This document shows positions 44,687 to 57,088 of a DNA stretch of 64,000 bases, piece by piece. Within the stretch, counting starts at the first letter, position 1, and every line of letters starts with the position of its first letter. The DNA comes from Laccaria trichodermophora (lineage: Eukaryota > Basidiomycota > Agaricomycetes > Agaricales > Hydnangiaceae), in contig JACTVC010000049.1 in NCBI GenBank assembly GCA_018417955.1, forward strand, positions 96,828 to 160,827, given 5' to 3'. The notes under the pieces are model-generated. The model had not been told where the DNA came from, made no database searches, and saw only the letters and a program-made list of their open reading frames with translations. A program made the position numbers and the translations under genes.

Positions 44687-47413
44687 CAAGGGGGTGGCGG
44701 AACGTGGATTTTGCATATACAGTCCCAAAAAAAATTAGGGCACCTTTGACGTACCCCCCCCTCCCCTTGACCCCCCCAAAAAAGGAAATTTTCCAAGTTC
44801 CTATGTCGAAAACATATATTTTTCAAGTTCCTATGTTAAAAACATCTCACATTTTTGAGTTTCTACACGCGACGACGCTTCACTCCCATATCCACACAAG
44901 TCTAACAACGGCTAGCCTTGCGTTTTTATTTGGTTTTGTTGCCCCTCCCTTCCAGCTTCCCATACTACCGAACTTGTTGTACATTGGGGTAGCGAACAGC
45001 GGGACGCCGAGCACAGGGCGCACAAACATGATACGGCAGCCAGAGCTGAGAAGCCCAAATGGATCGTGAGCGCGTGAGCGCTTGCAGCCTGAAAGGGCCT
45101 GGACACGGGGTAGTACGTACTGAATGCAGCGTGAACGCGGCATCCAGGTGTTACAAAAGGTTTGCCTTGGCTCTCAGTTGTAGATTAGCTATTTGGTGTA
45201 CACTTGAACGCTTCAACTTCTTTGTGAGCGTTATTAAGGCTAATTGGAACATCAGGAGGAACTGACTTGAGTCAGTAGTTACCAATAACCTTGGTAGCCT
45301 GAATATCCAGGTAGACAAGTCCCCTAATCCATAGTTTGCGGTAGTTCTCCTATTAATCTCAGTAGCATGAGTAGTTTTCTGAACACGGTAGGTAGCTCTT
45401 GATTGTGTCTGTTGTTCTGCATCTACAGAAGCTACTGCGTCAACCAGGGCTCTGTAGCCAAGTCCAGTCATATGTTGTTTCAAACGGTCGTGACTCGTTT
45501 GCATTGTTTCTGATCTATGAAGGCTACTGGTCCACAGTACACAATGGGTGGCTGGTCATTTTTTGGAATCAAAATGGCAGTAGTGCATTAGTTGGTATTA
45601 TGTATCAAGAGACAAAATATATACACATTCAAAGCTACTAAAGTAATCATGAGCTCTACTATCTAGGGACGAGGGGAGCAAGGGGGCGAGTATGACAAAC
45701 GCCGATAAGAGACAAGAAAAGTCTGCAGGGCCTTGAGGTGAAGCAGGAAAGGGGAGGAGGGAGTACGACAGACACCAATAACAGACAAAAAAATACGCAC
45801 TGCCTGGAGATGAGGGGAGAAAGGGGGGGTGAATACGGCAAACACAGATGAGGAGGGTGGAAATACGTACCACATGCTACACATGCATCAGGGTAGTTGG
45901 TCAGCACTGCGTGGAGACGAGGAAGCAAATGAGGTGTGAGTACGGCGAATGTGGACAAAGACAGATGAAAGCACGCACAAACTGGAAACGAGGAAGGGTG
46001 AGTGTGAGTACGGCCAACACAGATGAGGAAGATCAATGCACGGGCAGACTAGAGATGAGCAGACAAAGAGGGCAGTGAGTACTGTGAATGCGGAGAACGT
46101 GGAGGAAGAAGGAAAGGACGCACTAACGAAAAATGAAGAGGAAAGACTTAAGACTCCGAGTGGGCAATGTGGTGGGGGAAGGAAGAACAATGAAGTTCCC
46201 TGTTGGGAAATTCAAGAATCAACAATGTCACATGGTGTCGGAGTTTCAACGGACTTGGACGAATTGCGGATGTTGTTCACTGCAATTCAACACATCGACC
46301 ACTTCGTCACCGGAACCTCAGCATCATCGCTGGAGCCTTGCCATCAGCAGCCCCACCAGCAGATGCCTTGCCTCATCAGTTGTCACATGGCCACCCTCTT
46401 TTCACACTGACAGATCCACCTGCGAAGTCAGTGCTTGCTCATCTCACAGCCGACTAGCGTAAAACCTCTCTGACTCCGACTCTTCTCTATTTCCCTCTTC
46501 CGATGCACCCAACACAACTATTGTAATAGCTCGCTCTCCCCTTCCACTCTCCCGCCTTCCAATCCCCGTTTCGCCCATCGGGTTCCAGAGCCAGCACACA
46601 TATCAACCGCATACGTGGCGTATGCGTGCGACCTTTCAACCAACGATGTCATTGAGGGGACAACATCCATGATGCAAGGAAATGGAAGGAAGGCGGCTCG
46701 GTCTCATAGCGAGGAGTTATTAATGTCACCGCCGTTGCGGCGTTCATAGCAGCCCTGCTCTGCCTGTTCATCGTTTACTCGGAGGTCCCTTTAAGTGGTA
46801 AGCCCGAAATGTTCAAGTGTCGCTCCTTCATCTCACCAACCGTTCTCTCGCTAGGACTCCGCGTTGCGCAGGCTCATCTTCGACTTGCCAGCTGAATTCG
46901 GCCAATACAACCACCCCCTTGCCTACATTTATTGGTACACACCCCTGCAACGCACCCCAATTTTTTTCTCAATCCCTACCTTCGCCACCACAACTTCTTC
47001 CTTCTACATTATTTACTTCATCTTTATGTATTTTGGAAGTCACTTCGTCGCACAAAATAATCATCTTTTTCCGGAACCTTCATCTAACTACTACTGCTCA
47101 TTGGTGTGGACTATCTTTTCTACCAGAACTACAGGCCTCAGGTGAAAGGATACTGGGGTCACTGACATTTGCCAGAAAGCTACTAGGTATACGTACATGC
47201 AACACGAACTACCCAGTCAAACCGTGGCTACTGCGTGCTATGGCGAAGAACCAAAAAGTACCCACGCAACGGATTTTGCTGATTAACTACCTATATATTT
47301 ACTGTTTCCTGATGAACGACTTTATACAGTAGGTCCCAAAAAAAAATTCGACCCCCTAGCAGATCCCCCCCCCCTAACCCTATATGCGGGATCCACGTTC
47401 CGCCACCCCCTTG
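44687..47413. mobile_element. hAT-type transposon (2.73 kb), no intact transposase seen
   Basis: Terminal inverted repeats start CAAGGGGGTGGCGGAACGTG; the right end is the complement. Exact 8-bp target duplications ATTGGAAC lie at 44679-44686 and 47414-47421. The interior has short frames only and a minisatellite at about 45660-46120. It may be non-autonomous or degenerate. It resembles the 491-bp element in its TIR start (CAAGGGGG). Confidence 0.85.
45660..46120. repeat. Minisatellite inside the hAT-type element, about six units of ~67-80 bp
   Basis: Units share a GAGTACGRC...CAGATGAGGA...GCACGCAC...GAGGGG pattern; the GAGTAYG core recurs near 45690, 45762, 45829, 45941, 46007 and 46077. 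On the minus strand the units translate into a Leu/Ser/Pro-rich repeat, which I regard as non-coding. Confidence 0.65.
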
Positions 47414-47867
47414 ATTGGAACCTGATAAAATTTCCAGTTCTGCACACAGTCCGCAGAAGGGATCCTCGGCTCCATAGATGAGCTCGATTTGAAAGGACAA
47501 GTTCTTCAATGTTGTCAGTCGGGGTCCACTTTGGGTCCACTTGCCGACTCGGCGAGACCTGCACATGCGTTGGTCACTGACATGATGGGTGAGACACGAA
47601 ATCCAGCACTGGGGCATTATTGGGACGCCTAACCTGTAGAAGTCGCATCGAGTAGTGACTACTCTGGAAACGGAAAGCGAAAGATCAAAGCTGTGGGATG
47701 CTTCTCACAGAAGCGGAAGGATCCCCGTCGTAACTTTCCACCGCAAGAATTCCGATGCGAGTCAACGATAGGTCGACTAGTAGGGTGACACAATGAGAGA
47801 GTGCGATCATTGGGAAGTTGAAAATTTGGTTATCTCTAGACGTGGCACGGAGCAGATGAGACGCCAT

Positions 47868-48580
47868 AACGCGCTTGGAAAAGGTGGGGGTATGGTGTTC
47901 CAGTAACTAACCATCCATCCGGACAGTCAAAAACACCGTAGCCGAAGGTAGCCGCGTCACGGTGGTCTTGGCTTGGTTTTGGCCCTGCAGTTGCTTCTGC
48001 GCGACTCTCAAACCCATTATGATATCACGCCATACCCAGACCCCGCCCAAGAATACACCCCAGGCCGCACTGCGCATACCCACATGTGCTTCCTCTAAAC
48101 GCTGTAAATCAATGATCATGCTAGTATCTGCTCACCTCGGATGAGAAGAGATTTGAAAACGCGCTCAGAGGACATGGTTTGTTCCAGTGGAAATTTAGTT
48201 ATGTTTTTCTGCCGTCGTGCCCATTGATAAGACCATTTCAATCTGCAGACTCACTCTGGCCTGAGTAAGGAAGGCTACCCAATGTATGCCTAATCAAGGA
48301 GTCCCCGCTATGTACAGGTAAGGTACAATACGAACAATACAGTCTTGAGTCCAAAATATCCAGAACAAGTCCAAAAGTAGAAGAAATTTACATGTCCGCT
48401 GAAAGATTGGATGATGATGTATGTATGAGGAATCGGGGCGTAGGAGTCCGTAAAGCGTGAGTGAGCCGTGAAAGTAGTGTTAAATCGTGAAACCATGCGT
48501 CAACATCTACAGCATTTATGCGTCACCACGAGTCCCAGCTGACAAGATGACACTACTCACCATTCACTCACTGACGGCGT
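47868..48580. other. Unassigned stretch
   Basis: A minus-strand frame at 48119-47907 (MRSAAWGVFLGGVWVWRD) with a possible short upstream exon at 48175 (MSSERVFKSLLIR) is hydrophobic, but the splice phases do not agree, so no gene is claimed. From about 48310 the sequence is duplicated at 63340 (3' flank of the secreted protein genes). Confidence 0.35.
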
Positions 48581-49038
48581 CTAAACCGCCCTCTTCCCGC
48601 GCTTAGCTGATCCAAGTCGATCCCTTACCTTCAACTCCGCAGTATCGGCTTGGCGAGCGAACTTCTGACGGGGAGATTGAGGAAGAGCAGCGCGACGGCT
48701 GACCGTTGCACAGATGGCCTTCGAAGGGCAGTGTCCGGAGTCGTGATCAGAGCTCAACACTCCCGTGGTCTGATCGGAATTTACTTGTCAGTGATGATAT
48801 ACATAATAATTTGGTAGGGTATACGGCAAACCTTGACGTATAAACAATAACCCTCTCCATATTGGCAGTAGATGGGGTTGCTGGATTCAACATGCGTAGC
48901 GAGAGCATGGTTGGCGGTATCTTTCGTTGGGCATTTGTATACACAGGGAACAGGGGACGGTGATGGACTAAGAGATGCCGACGCAGATGTAAGCAACGCA
49001 CTGAAGAGGATCGTAAAGAAAGTGAGGAGGTAGCGCAT
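48581..49038 (-). CDS. Small secreted protein with basic C-terminus (copy A)
   Basis: Exons 49038-48832 and 48769-48581 join in phase to 131 residues. MRYLLTFFTILFSALL is the start of a signal peptide. Cysteines occur as PCVYKCP, YCQYGEGYCLY, GHCPSKAICA. The C-terminus is Arg/Lys-rich (KVRDRLGSAKRGKRAV) with dibasic KR sites that Kex2-type proteases could cut. It has a paralogue at the right window edge, and the duplication includes the 3' flank. Function unknown. Confidence 0.65.
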
Positions 49039-49913
49039 GATCGGGAAAGGTGGAGAGAATGGAGTTGGAGTGAATGAGTGAAGGGGGAGAGAATGATAGG
49101 TGGGCGCAGAGATTGTTTATATAGGAGACTGCGGCCATTAATTAGATACACGACATTCCAGATCTTTGGACGATCCCCTCTGGCTGTGTGAGCGCTGCCC
49201 CAAAACGTGCATCGTGCGGCAACATGTGTCAGGGGTCAATACTTTGAGGGTGGAGAGCAAGTGGGGAGGTTTTCGATTGTAAATCGTTTTAGTAAGCTAT
49301 ACTCACTGAGGTAGGTGCCAGTCGAGGGAGGGCTGAAAAAAAGGAAAGCACAAGCGAAAGGATATCATTAAAGAGGGACGCTTACCGTTAGAGTCTTGAA
49401 GTAAGCTTGAATTCCGGGCTTTGTGCATGTATGCATAATGATGTCACGCTGTCAACCGCAGGCATCCTATTGCGGCTCGATATAATTAGCTGCTGACATG
49501 GGCCGAATCTTTCAACTGGTGACTTCAGGAGGACCTAGATAAACAACTGCCAAGAGGTTTCAGGCGCGTCTGCACGGTATTAAATCGGTGAACTTGGAAC
49601 TTACAGTCAACGAAGAATCGGGTTCGCGTTTGCAGATTGACCTGGCCTAGGAGGACAGCCTTCTGTTGAAGTCAGAGTATTTCTGTCTGTCAGGTGGGCG
49701 GGGAAAATTCCAATAGCGGAGAACCCACTTTAGCTGTGCGCAGCTTGAACACAACTTCCAAGTTCCGGGGGTGATAGCGATTGGCACTGGCAAATCTGTG
49801 AGCACCCTTAAGTGTCATACACAACGCTTAAGGAAATTGAAGACGTTTTGTCGGTCTTAAGAGGGAAGCCAGTGAGAGCGACCTGGTTTTTGTTGGGTGC
49901 GAGTTGGGTGCGA
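49039..49913. other. Intergenic, upstream of the secreted protein gene
   Basis: No gene recognised. The right end carries the GGGTGCGA target sequence of the adjacent hAT-type element. Confidence 0.4.
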
Positions 49914-52794
49914 CACCTCGGGCCTGGCGCTTCTTAAGCGCTAGGGGGCCTCAGAGGCCAATTTTTTGTCTGGGGGTAATTGGCCTCTGAGGGGGGTAAT
50001 CCTGTCACATCGCACGCAATGCCCACGCTGTCGTTCCAAAAATAGCTCCGGCTGATGGTTGCCGGTGTCCGGACACACGCTACACATGAGCGCTTGAGCG
50101 CTTGCGCTCGCTTCCAGCGACGAACCCCTTCCGATGACGAACGACCTCCACCCCCTTCAGTGACATATTGCCCACCAACCACTTTCTCCGCCTACGTCTC
50201 TTGCACAGAATCCTACGTCACCAAACAGCGAGCGTTGAACGTTGAGCGCTGAGCGCTTGAGCACTCAGAGTCAGAGCGCTCGCTTTCTACTACGGCGACT
50301 AGCTAGCGACGAATCCAACAACGAACGACCTCCGCCCTAGTAACATGTTTGCGCACCAACCACACACCCCGCCTACTCTCCTTGCCCAGCATTCTCTGTC
50401 ACCAAACAGGGATTCACGCCGCTGCTAACATCCAGATATCACTGCGAGATGGCTCGACACATCATACGTTAAACAACTGTGCGGCGTTATGGCTGCTGTG
50501 GAAGGGGTTATGGGAGACGGTTGACTTTGTGCCATCCAGATAGGTATGTCTATTATAATTCAACCTCCTGGGTGACCGGACTTCAGGAGGCCAATGCGCA
50601 GGACGTTCACACATGGACAGTTGAACCTTTCGACGTTTGAGATATTCCTCAACTCCGAATCTTCCCTGTCGTCTATCTCTGCGCTCATATTGGTATCACG
50701 GTTCGAGTGCTTTCACCAACCGAGTCCCGATTACAGCCGCTGCTGAGACCTTGATGCGTCGCGCATTCATCAAATCTCTTTGTCACGACGTTCGTCCTCC
50801 TACCCAAACATCTACTCTGAAGAGAAAGAACTCATTGCCAGGTTTTCAGCGATAGGAAAGAATGGAAGAAACAGGTGGATAGTGATCCGCGAGTGAGTAC
50901 TGTTTGCATTTATATTTCCGTCTTTTTTTGATGATCCCTTGTTGACAAGACATACGACGTTCGCCCCCTTCTATTCGGTGAGTTTCAGTTCTCTCCTCTG
51001 TTTGGAATGTATTCCGACCATAACATATTCGAGCTAGGCATTGAGGTGCTTCCCGATTCTTATTTCTCAAATTCTATCAACATGTCAATCTCTGCCGACA
51101 TCCTATCCCTCTCTGTCGGTCAGGTACTACATTTTATTTGAGTGTAGGTTACATTATCAGGGGATCTTACCATATTGTTTCTTGTAATACACGTATTTTA
51201 TCCTTGCTGCCAATTCGCCGTAGAATAAAAAAATGACAAGATTCTGATGTGGAGACTGCCAGTGCGACATATGAAAAACAACATTGGAGGCACTCGTTCT
51301 ATCCTACGGCAGCCATGCATTCGTAGAAATATAGTATTACTCTTTTGTACTTGAATTGGCTTGGCATAGGACGAAATTCATGGGGAGGGAGCTATTGTAG
51401 GCCGTAAATGCTGCTACAATCCTTAAGACGATAATCTTTGCCAATCTTTGATGTAGCATATGCCGTCTGACCTTTACTCCAAAAAAATATAATTTGAGGC
51501 TCGCTTCTACCTCCCTCCTCAATACTAGCTCGATAAAACTGTTCTTCATGCACCGGGCTATGCGATGGCCAATATCGATATTATTTCTATAAGGGTTGAA
51601 GCAGATAGCCTAGAGGTAAAGTAAATTTCACGGCACTGTTTCGGTAAACAGCTAACAGTGTCCTTTCCCCACGCATCAGTTTTGAGTACATGTTATTGTA
51701 GAAGTTGTTGTATAGTACCTGGTGGTATGTCCCTCAGAAAATAAAAGTCACAGGTGCTCGTCGAGAAATAATTTAAATGCGAAAAAATGCGGTGATTAAC
51801 TCAGGGGGGCTTCATTGAAACTCCAACGATAATTCACGGCTTAAGAACCTCGCCAAGCTATTTTGCTCTTCCCAACTAAACCAGTCATGAATTATAGCAG
51901 TGCTCGGATGTATATGTTAATCTATTCTGGCTGTCTGCAATTGAGAGCGGTCCCAGGAAATAAACCATCCATTGAGCAGAATTTGTTGTTTGGATGTTTA
52001 AATGCAAGCTAATATGCAACTAATATGCCTATGAGCTACACGTCATTTCTCAGCTGTATTCAATATGTCATAGAATGCACCAACATGAAGTTCTGATTTC
52101 CTGTTGAAAGGCAGGTAGCGGCACATTTTCAGAGCATCAGAATAGTCTAAGAGCAACTGTTATACTATTTTAAGGACGCCATATGGTCAAATAATCTATG
52201 GACAAACAGCGTGATATGTGGTGGAGTGACTAACATGTTTTTCTAATTTTATGAACAATGTTTTTGTTTTGTGTTTGTTTTTCAAGCCTGCTTAAGGTGG
52301 GTGAACGTCCGAGTCGTGGCCCATGAAACAGTCAGCCCCAAACCTAAAGATGCAGGCGCCGCTGTTTAAAGCAGAACCACAGCTGCACAATGCAAGCAGT
52401 AGCCATTATTGTATGGGAGCGGGGGAGGATGTCGCGCTCCTGCCGGCCCCGCAAAGAGGCTTCCGATGCACTTTTGGCATAAATTTTTATCCTCTATGAT
52501 CTGTATCCTGAGTGAATGTATAATAAAGAAGGTTTCAAGATTTGATAGAGTGCCCATATTCTGAGAAAGCTACGAGGAGGCCTAAATGCCGGCAATGGAT
52601 AGTGGGCTAGCGGTGCAGCCACCGCGCGCTGTCACCTTGACGCTCCAGCTATTTTTAGACGTCAAAAGAAGCTTGCTTGATTTGGATTTGCACGCCAGTG
52701 ATAGAGTGACCATACCCCTCAGAGGCCAATTGCTACCATCAAAAGAATCGGCCTCTGAGGCCTTCTGTCACTCAGAAGCGTCAGGCCTGAGGTG
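49914..52794. mobile_element. hAT-type element (2.88 kb) with compound inverted termini
   Basis: Both ends carry ~110-bp imperfect inverted repeats beginning CACCTCRGGCCTGRCGCTTC and containing the palindrome GGCCTCAGAGGCC plus a second GGCCTCTGAGG half. Exact 8-bp duplications GGGTGCGA flank it at 49906-49913 and 52795-52802. Only short frames lie inside. A cluster of AGCGCTTGAGCGC-like subterminal motifs occurs at 50090-50280. No transposase was seen. Confidence 0.75.
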
Positions 52795-55266
52795 GGGTGC
52801 GAGTATTTTAAATTTGTCATCACAATGTTGATGGTTGTTGATTTTTGTTGAATCACATGTGACTCGGAAGTTTGCAAGTCGTGTTCTTCTTTCCACTTAG
52901 AGGCCATTCGACTGCTGCGCCATGATCCTCTCTTCATACCCTTGAAAGATAATCCATCTGAAAACTTCAACGCTATGGAAATGCAGGTGCTCACTCGACT
53001 GCAGTGAGCACGTTACCAGGCAATTCGCCGTTTCCTCAATCATTTTACCAACTAGTGCTCCCAGTGTCCTGATATCGTCGCCCTTCAAAATTTTAATCCT
53101 CTTCACTCGGCCATCTATCTGACCTCAGCCTTTCCCAAAACCGACAAATTCCGAACTACCTCAGTCGTCATTGTGTCTAGCCGCTTTTCTACTAGCCGCC
53201 AACGTTCAAGCATGTCCGTCAGGTGTTCTCTCCTTCCCTCAATAGCTTTCTCACTCTGCTTATTGCACATGTCGACCCTTTCCTTTTTCCGTATACCCAG
53301 TGGCTGTACCGTCGGCTCAATCATCACTTCGACGCACGCTGACGAACCTTCACATGCATCATGCCTCAAATCGAAACGATTGGGCTTGTTGGCCGACGGG
53401 GAAACCATGGTTCGTCAGGAGTGACATATTGAGTTATGGATTTCCACATAACTGACAAAGAGGAATTTTTTCTCAAAGGGTCTGTCTTACCCACGTATTT
53501 TGATTTTAGTCCGCTGCGGGATTTGTATCTCCGAAAATGAACGCTCAATCTCACCGCCAACACGCTTCGTCTATCTTGTCGTACTTGTGAACCGTACAAT
53601 GGACCGCCAAAAGAAACATGCAAGAATACTTTGACCTTGCCGAAAGGGAAACGGCGAGAATGACGGTGGATGCGTCCGTTCCCCGGTCTCATGATAATTG
53701 ACGAGATCTGGCTCCCAATGTCATTCCTGTCAGCAAATTTCCTTCCTTCTCCCTAGCCTTTCCCACCTAGTTGCCATCTTCTTGCCGTCTTACACGTACT
53801 GTCTCTCTCTACGCAACGATTATCTAGTGAGTATTTTCAGTTTCAGGGCATCGGACGGCCTCCGCCCAACTTACGCCACTACCACTAGGTTCATCTCACA
53901 TCTAAGCGTGGATTATACGTCGCTCTCAGGGCCGAAATCCGAACCTACTTAGAGCCTGGATCTGAAACAGTGACAGTAGTAATTGCCTTCTACACACGTC
54001 CTTCTGAGGCCATTGGCGCTCATAGATGCTAGACGCCGATATCGTCCCATGATCAGGGGCTGAATACAAAAATTCTAGATCATGCCCACGCCTTGAAGAC
54101 GCTAACGTGTATAGAAGGTGGGTCACATTGCTGCCCATCCTCGGCTCTATGGGTCCAACTTTGTTATACTACATAGGCACTTGCGAAATAACATCGCTTC
54201 TCTTTGTCGACCAGGTAATTACTATCCTATAAAATGAAACTGAGACTGTGTTAGATAGCTAACATGATTCCATCAGCCTTCAGACCGTATCCACGCTTGG
54301 GCTTAGATGTAACACCACCCGGCGCTTTTTCGGCCAAAGGCAATGATTAGGTGCTTCGCTCTGTAAAACTGAGTGCCGTTTGTTTACGACCCCACAGCCC
54401 AAGATCTCAACAGGACTCTCGATTTATCGCGGTTTGTTGTCTCAGAGAAGAGACTGCAGATGTGTCGGTCAGGACGGGTCCTTGAGACAACCTCGCCAGT
54501 GCGTGCTGATGATCGAATTGACGCACATTTTATCTCCAGGGCCCTGGTGTGGAAGTGATCCTACATCATCTCCTAGGTCTATGAAGAGGAATCCACCCAT
54601 CTTATCTCCTCCACTTAAACCCAACGTGAGAAGCAAATTTCGCCTGTTCAACAAATACTTATCTTCAGGCGGCTTGTTCATGATAATCCCTCTAAAGATT
54701 GGTTTGGAATTACTTGCTTGGTCTCGTAGCTCCATTCTGTGCTCTCAACCACGAAACGACTTGCCGGAGTTCGAATGGATCACTCTACACAAGTTAAATC
54801 CTTGTAAGCCCTCCCACATGTTTGCTGAATTGAATAGATATAAGCGCGCGCCAGTTGTACATCAATCGATTGGAGAGACGCGTCAAAACGTGTCGCCTAT
54901 TTGCAAGGAAAGGGAATTTCATAGCAGCAACATTTAATCTCGGCATCCCCATTCGATTCATCGCAAGCGTGACCCACCCACATTGAAAAAAAAGTCCAGA
55001 CAGGGTCTGACATAGCTATGAACTTATGTGCGACATGGCCCCCAAACTTTTCTAACGCTGAACAAACAGGTGTACCTGTAGCTCGACACACAGGAACATT
55101 GCTTTACATATGGTCAGCTGCTATATGTTTATCTTGACGCTGAGGCAAATATTATTAAGGTGAAATGCAAGACACGCTCAGGGATTCTCATCTGTGAGTC
55201 ATTGGAATAGTTTAAAAGCTTTGCTTGGGCAGGGAAGTTTTCATTGTGACTTTCTCCCCCAGAACG
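52795..55266. other. Unassigned stretch with a small inverted-repeat pair
   Basis: Frames on both strands, such as 53408-53115 minus (charged, possibly coiled) and about 54.4-54.9 kb plus, lack recognisable domains. A pair of inverted motifs, ACATCTAAGCGTGGAT at 53898 and its counterpart at 54289-54310, brackets 413 bp and may be a small element. Confidence 0.3.
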
Positions 55267-55729
55267 ATGAAGTTCAAATTCCTAGCAGCTCTGACTGTAT
55301 CCGCTCCTCTCATCTTCGTGAGCACCAACCCACTCACAATCAATGAACGTGCCCAGCCCATGGGCATCGACGTATCAAGATCTCTAAAATAAGCAATATT
55401 TATTTGCAAATATTAATTTTATATTAATAAAATTGGCATCTCTCTTAATAGGTTTCACATTATCACATATTTCAGTTATAGTGGTTAATCGAGTTTAATC
55501 GAGTTTAGAATTATTTTTACTGTAGTCTAATCGGGCGCACGGGTGCCTAGGGGACGTAACACATCTCCTCTCCCCGAGATATTCCTGGTCTCTGAGACCA
55601 GCGTTTCAGGTTGAGCAGAGTCGAACTTTCCTCTCTCTTCCTCCTACCCCATCCTTCTGAGGTAGCGGTATCTTGCATTCACATTACAACTCTTAGTTGC
55701 ATCGGATCAAATCCTCATTATTTCATCTC

Positions 55730-56989
55730 ATGTCTACTGGCAATGTCGTTGATGCAACTTCTACTCCTCTTGAAACTCCTATTTCTGGTGGTAACAACGA
55801 CACTACTCAAGGTGGTAACAACGGCGCAATTGATCAACAGCATCCAGGAACAACTTCCGGCGAACGAGGTTCTGGTAATCGCCGATCCTTGTCACCGGAA
55901 TCTGGGCAAAGTCGAGATCGAACACTTGGGAATGCCCCAGTTTCTATCGCTGCCCTTGCTGCTTGCAACAAGCCAATCGAAGACTTTCGTGCCTCAAACA
56001 TCTCAAAAGCCACAGCACTTAGCCGAATCTACACCACACTCACCGATGCATTACCAGCAGACCCGACAGGAGTTGAAGAGGCCTTTGCGTGCTATATCAT
56101 CATCCTTGAAAACCACGAACACCACCTTTCTGAAGCCGAACGCCGCGGCAACAGGCAACGTTCAAAATCACCTGTTGAAGAGCAATTTGACGAGGAGGAA
56201 CTGTCTCGCCCAACGAAACGTGCAAAACCTGATGAGTCTCAATACCCATGGGTTGTCTCAGATTTCATACATTCGGTCACTTTATCCCCTTCCCTCACAG
56301 CCTCACTCGACCTCCTCAAACTGTATGCAGTTGACCCTAAGGGCACAAAGTGATCCCTCATCAACTCACCCACATGCCCTGAATTCCCGGACTCTGAATG
56401 GACGAACATTCTTGCGGGTCGCGCAGTCAACCTCGACACAGTACTTACAGGTTATTACTCAACATCCAATAACGACGAGCGTGTTGAGTCAATCGGTGAT
56501 CTCGATATCAAATTTGGAACCGTTGCCCCAACCAAAATTGTTTCAAGTGCAGGGGAGTGGACAATCGCTTGGAATAGAGCATCTTGCGCAACGTCAATGG
56601 CTTTCCCTCATCGTGCGGGAGAACTGGCCGACTATGCTGAGTACATCATCGCACTTTTTGCAGCAACTGATATCCTGTTCCATGACTGAGTTATTCTTTT
56701 CGACAAGGCTGTTTGCCGTCGTGTCGGCAGCCGACGTGATCTCGAGCTCACTCATTTCGACAAATTTGCCAATCTTAGAACCGCACACATGGATTCCATT
56801 GGTGCAGCTGTTGTGCAACGCTTACCTATCTCAAAGGTACCCTCGACTTCACGCAAGAAACAGGAGGCATGCAACCGATGGAATGAGGGGCTGTGCTTGC
56901 TTGATGGCAGCCAGTGTCGTCAACTCCATGTTTGCAACAAGTGCTCCAAGGGTGGACACAAAGGACCTGAGTGCCCGTCCTCCCAGTAA
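55730..56989 (+). pseudogene. Gag-like gene of element 1 with two in-frame TGA stops
   Basis: ATG at 55730 (MSTGNVVDATST). The frame aligns along its length with gag of element 2 and with the core of the Ngaro gag. TGA at 56351-56353 stands where element 2 has CGA (KGTK-R-SLINSP), and a second TGA stands in FHD-R-VILFDKA. The C-terminus has the CCCH-like cluster and the CCHC knuckle CNKCSKGGHKGPEC. The +1 frame, by contrast, is open from 55611 to 57092. Confidence 0.75.
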
Positions 56990-57088
56990 TTTCATCCCTA
57001 ATATGTCTCGACCCACCACTTCCGATGTTACGCATTGTTACCTTTATCTGCAGCCCCCTCGATCACCTACGCTGGGGGTAATTAATAA

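Larger units (their letters stand above)
44453..47867 (-). pseudogene. F-box/LRR-like gene split by a hAT-type element
   Basis: The 5' part (47867-47414) includes HLLRATSRDNQIFNF and, at 47.44-47.5 kb, LTTLKNLSFQIELIYG and DPFCGLCAELEILSGSN; the 3' part (44686-44453) continues VIETFASDAQLPVTG and, after an apparent 1-nt shift, DKWARLDSILANEF and LPRLSENVVVTHL before TGA. This is the C-terminal LRR-type region common in basidiomycete F-box-like proteins. The reading passes from one part to the other exactly at the 8-bp duplication. The F-box end was not identified, and an extra frameshift at about 44.61 kb suggests decay. Confidence 0.55.

Noticed and set aside
45659..46036. Leu/Ser/Pro-rich minus-strand frame that resembles a secreted repeat protein
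   Set aside because: Translation of the minisatellite inside the hAT-type element; no consistent start or domain.
47907..48175. Small two-exon minus-strand gene (MSSERVFKSLLIR plus RLEEAHVGMRSAAWG)
   Set aside because: The 34-bp intron is too short and the phases do not agree.
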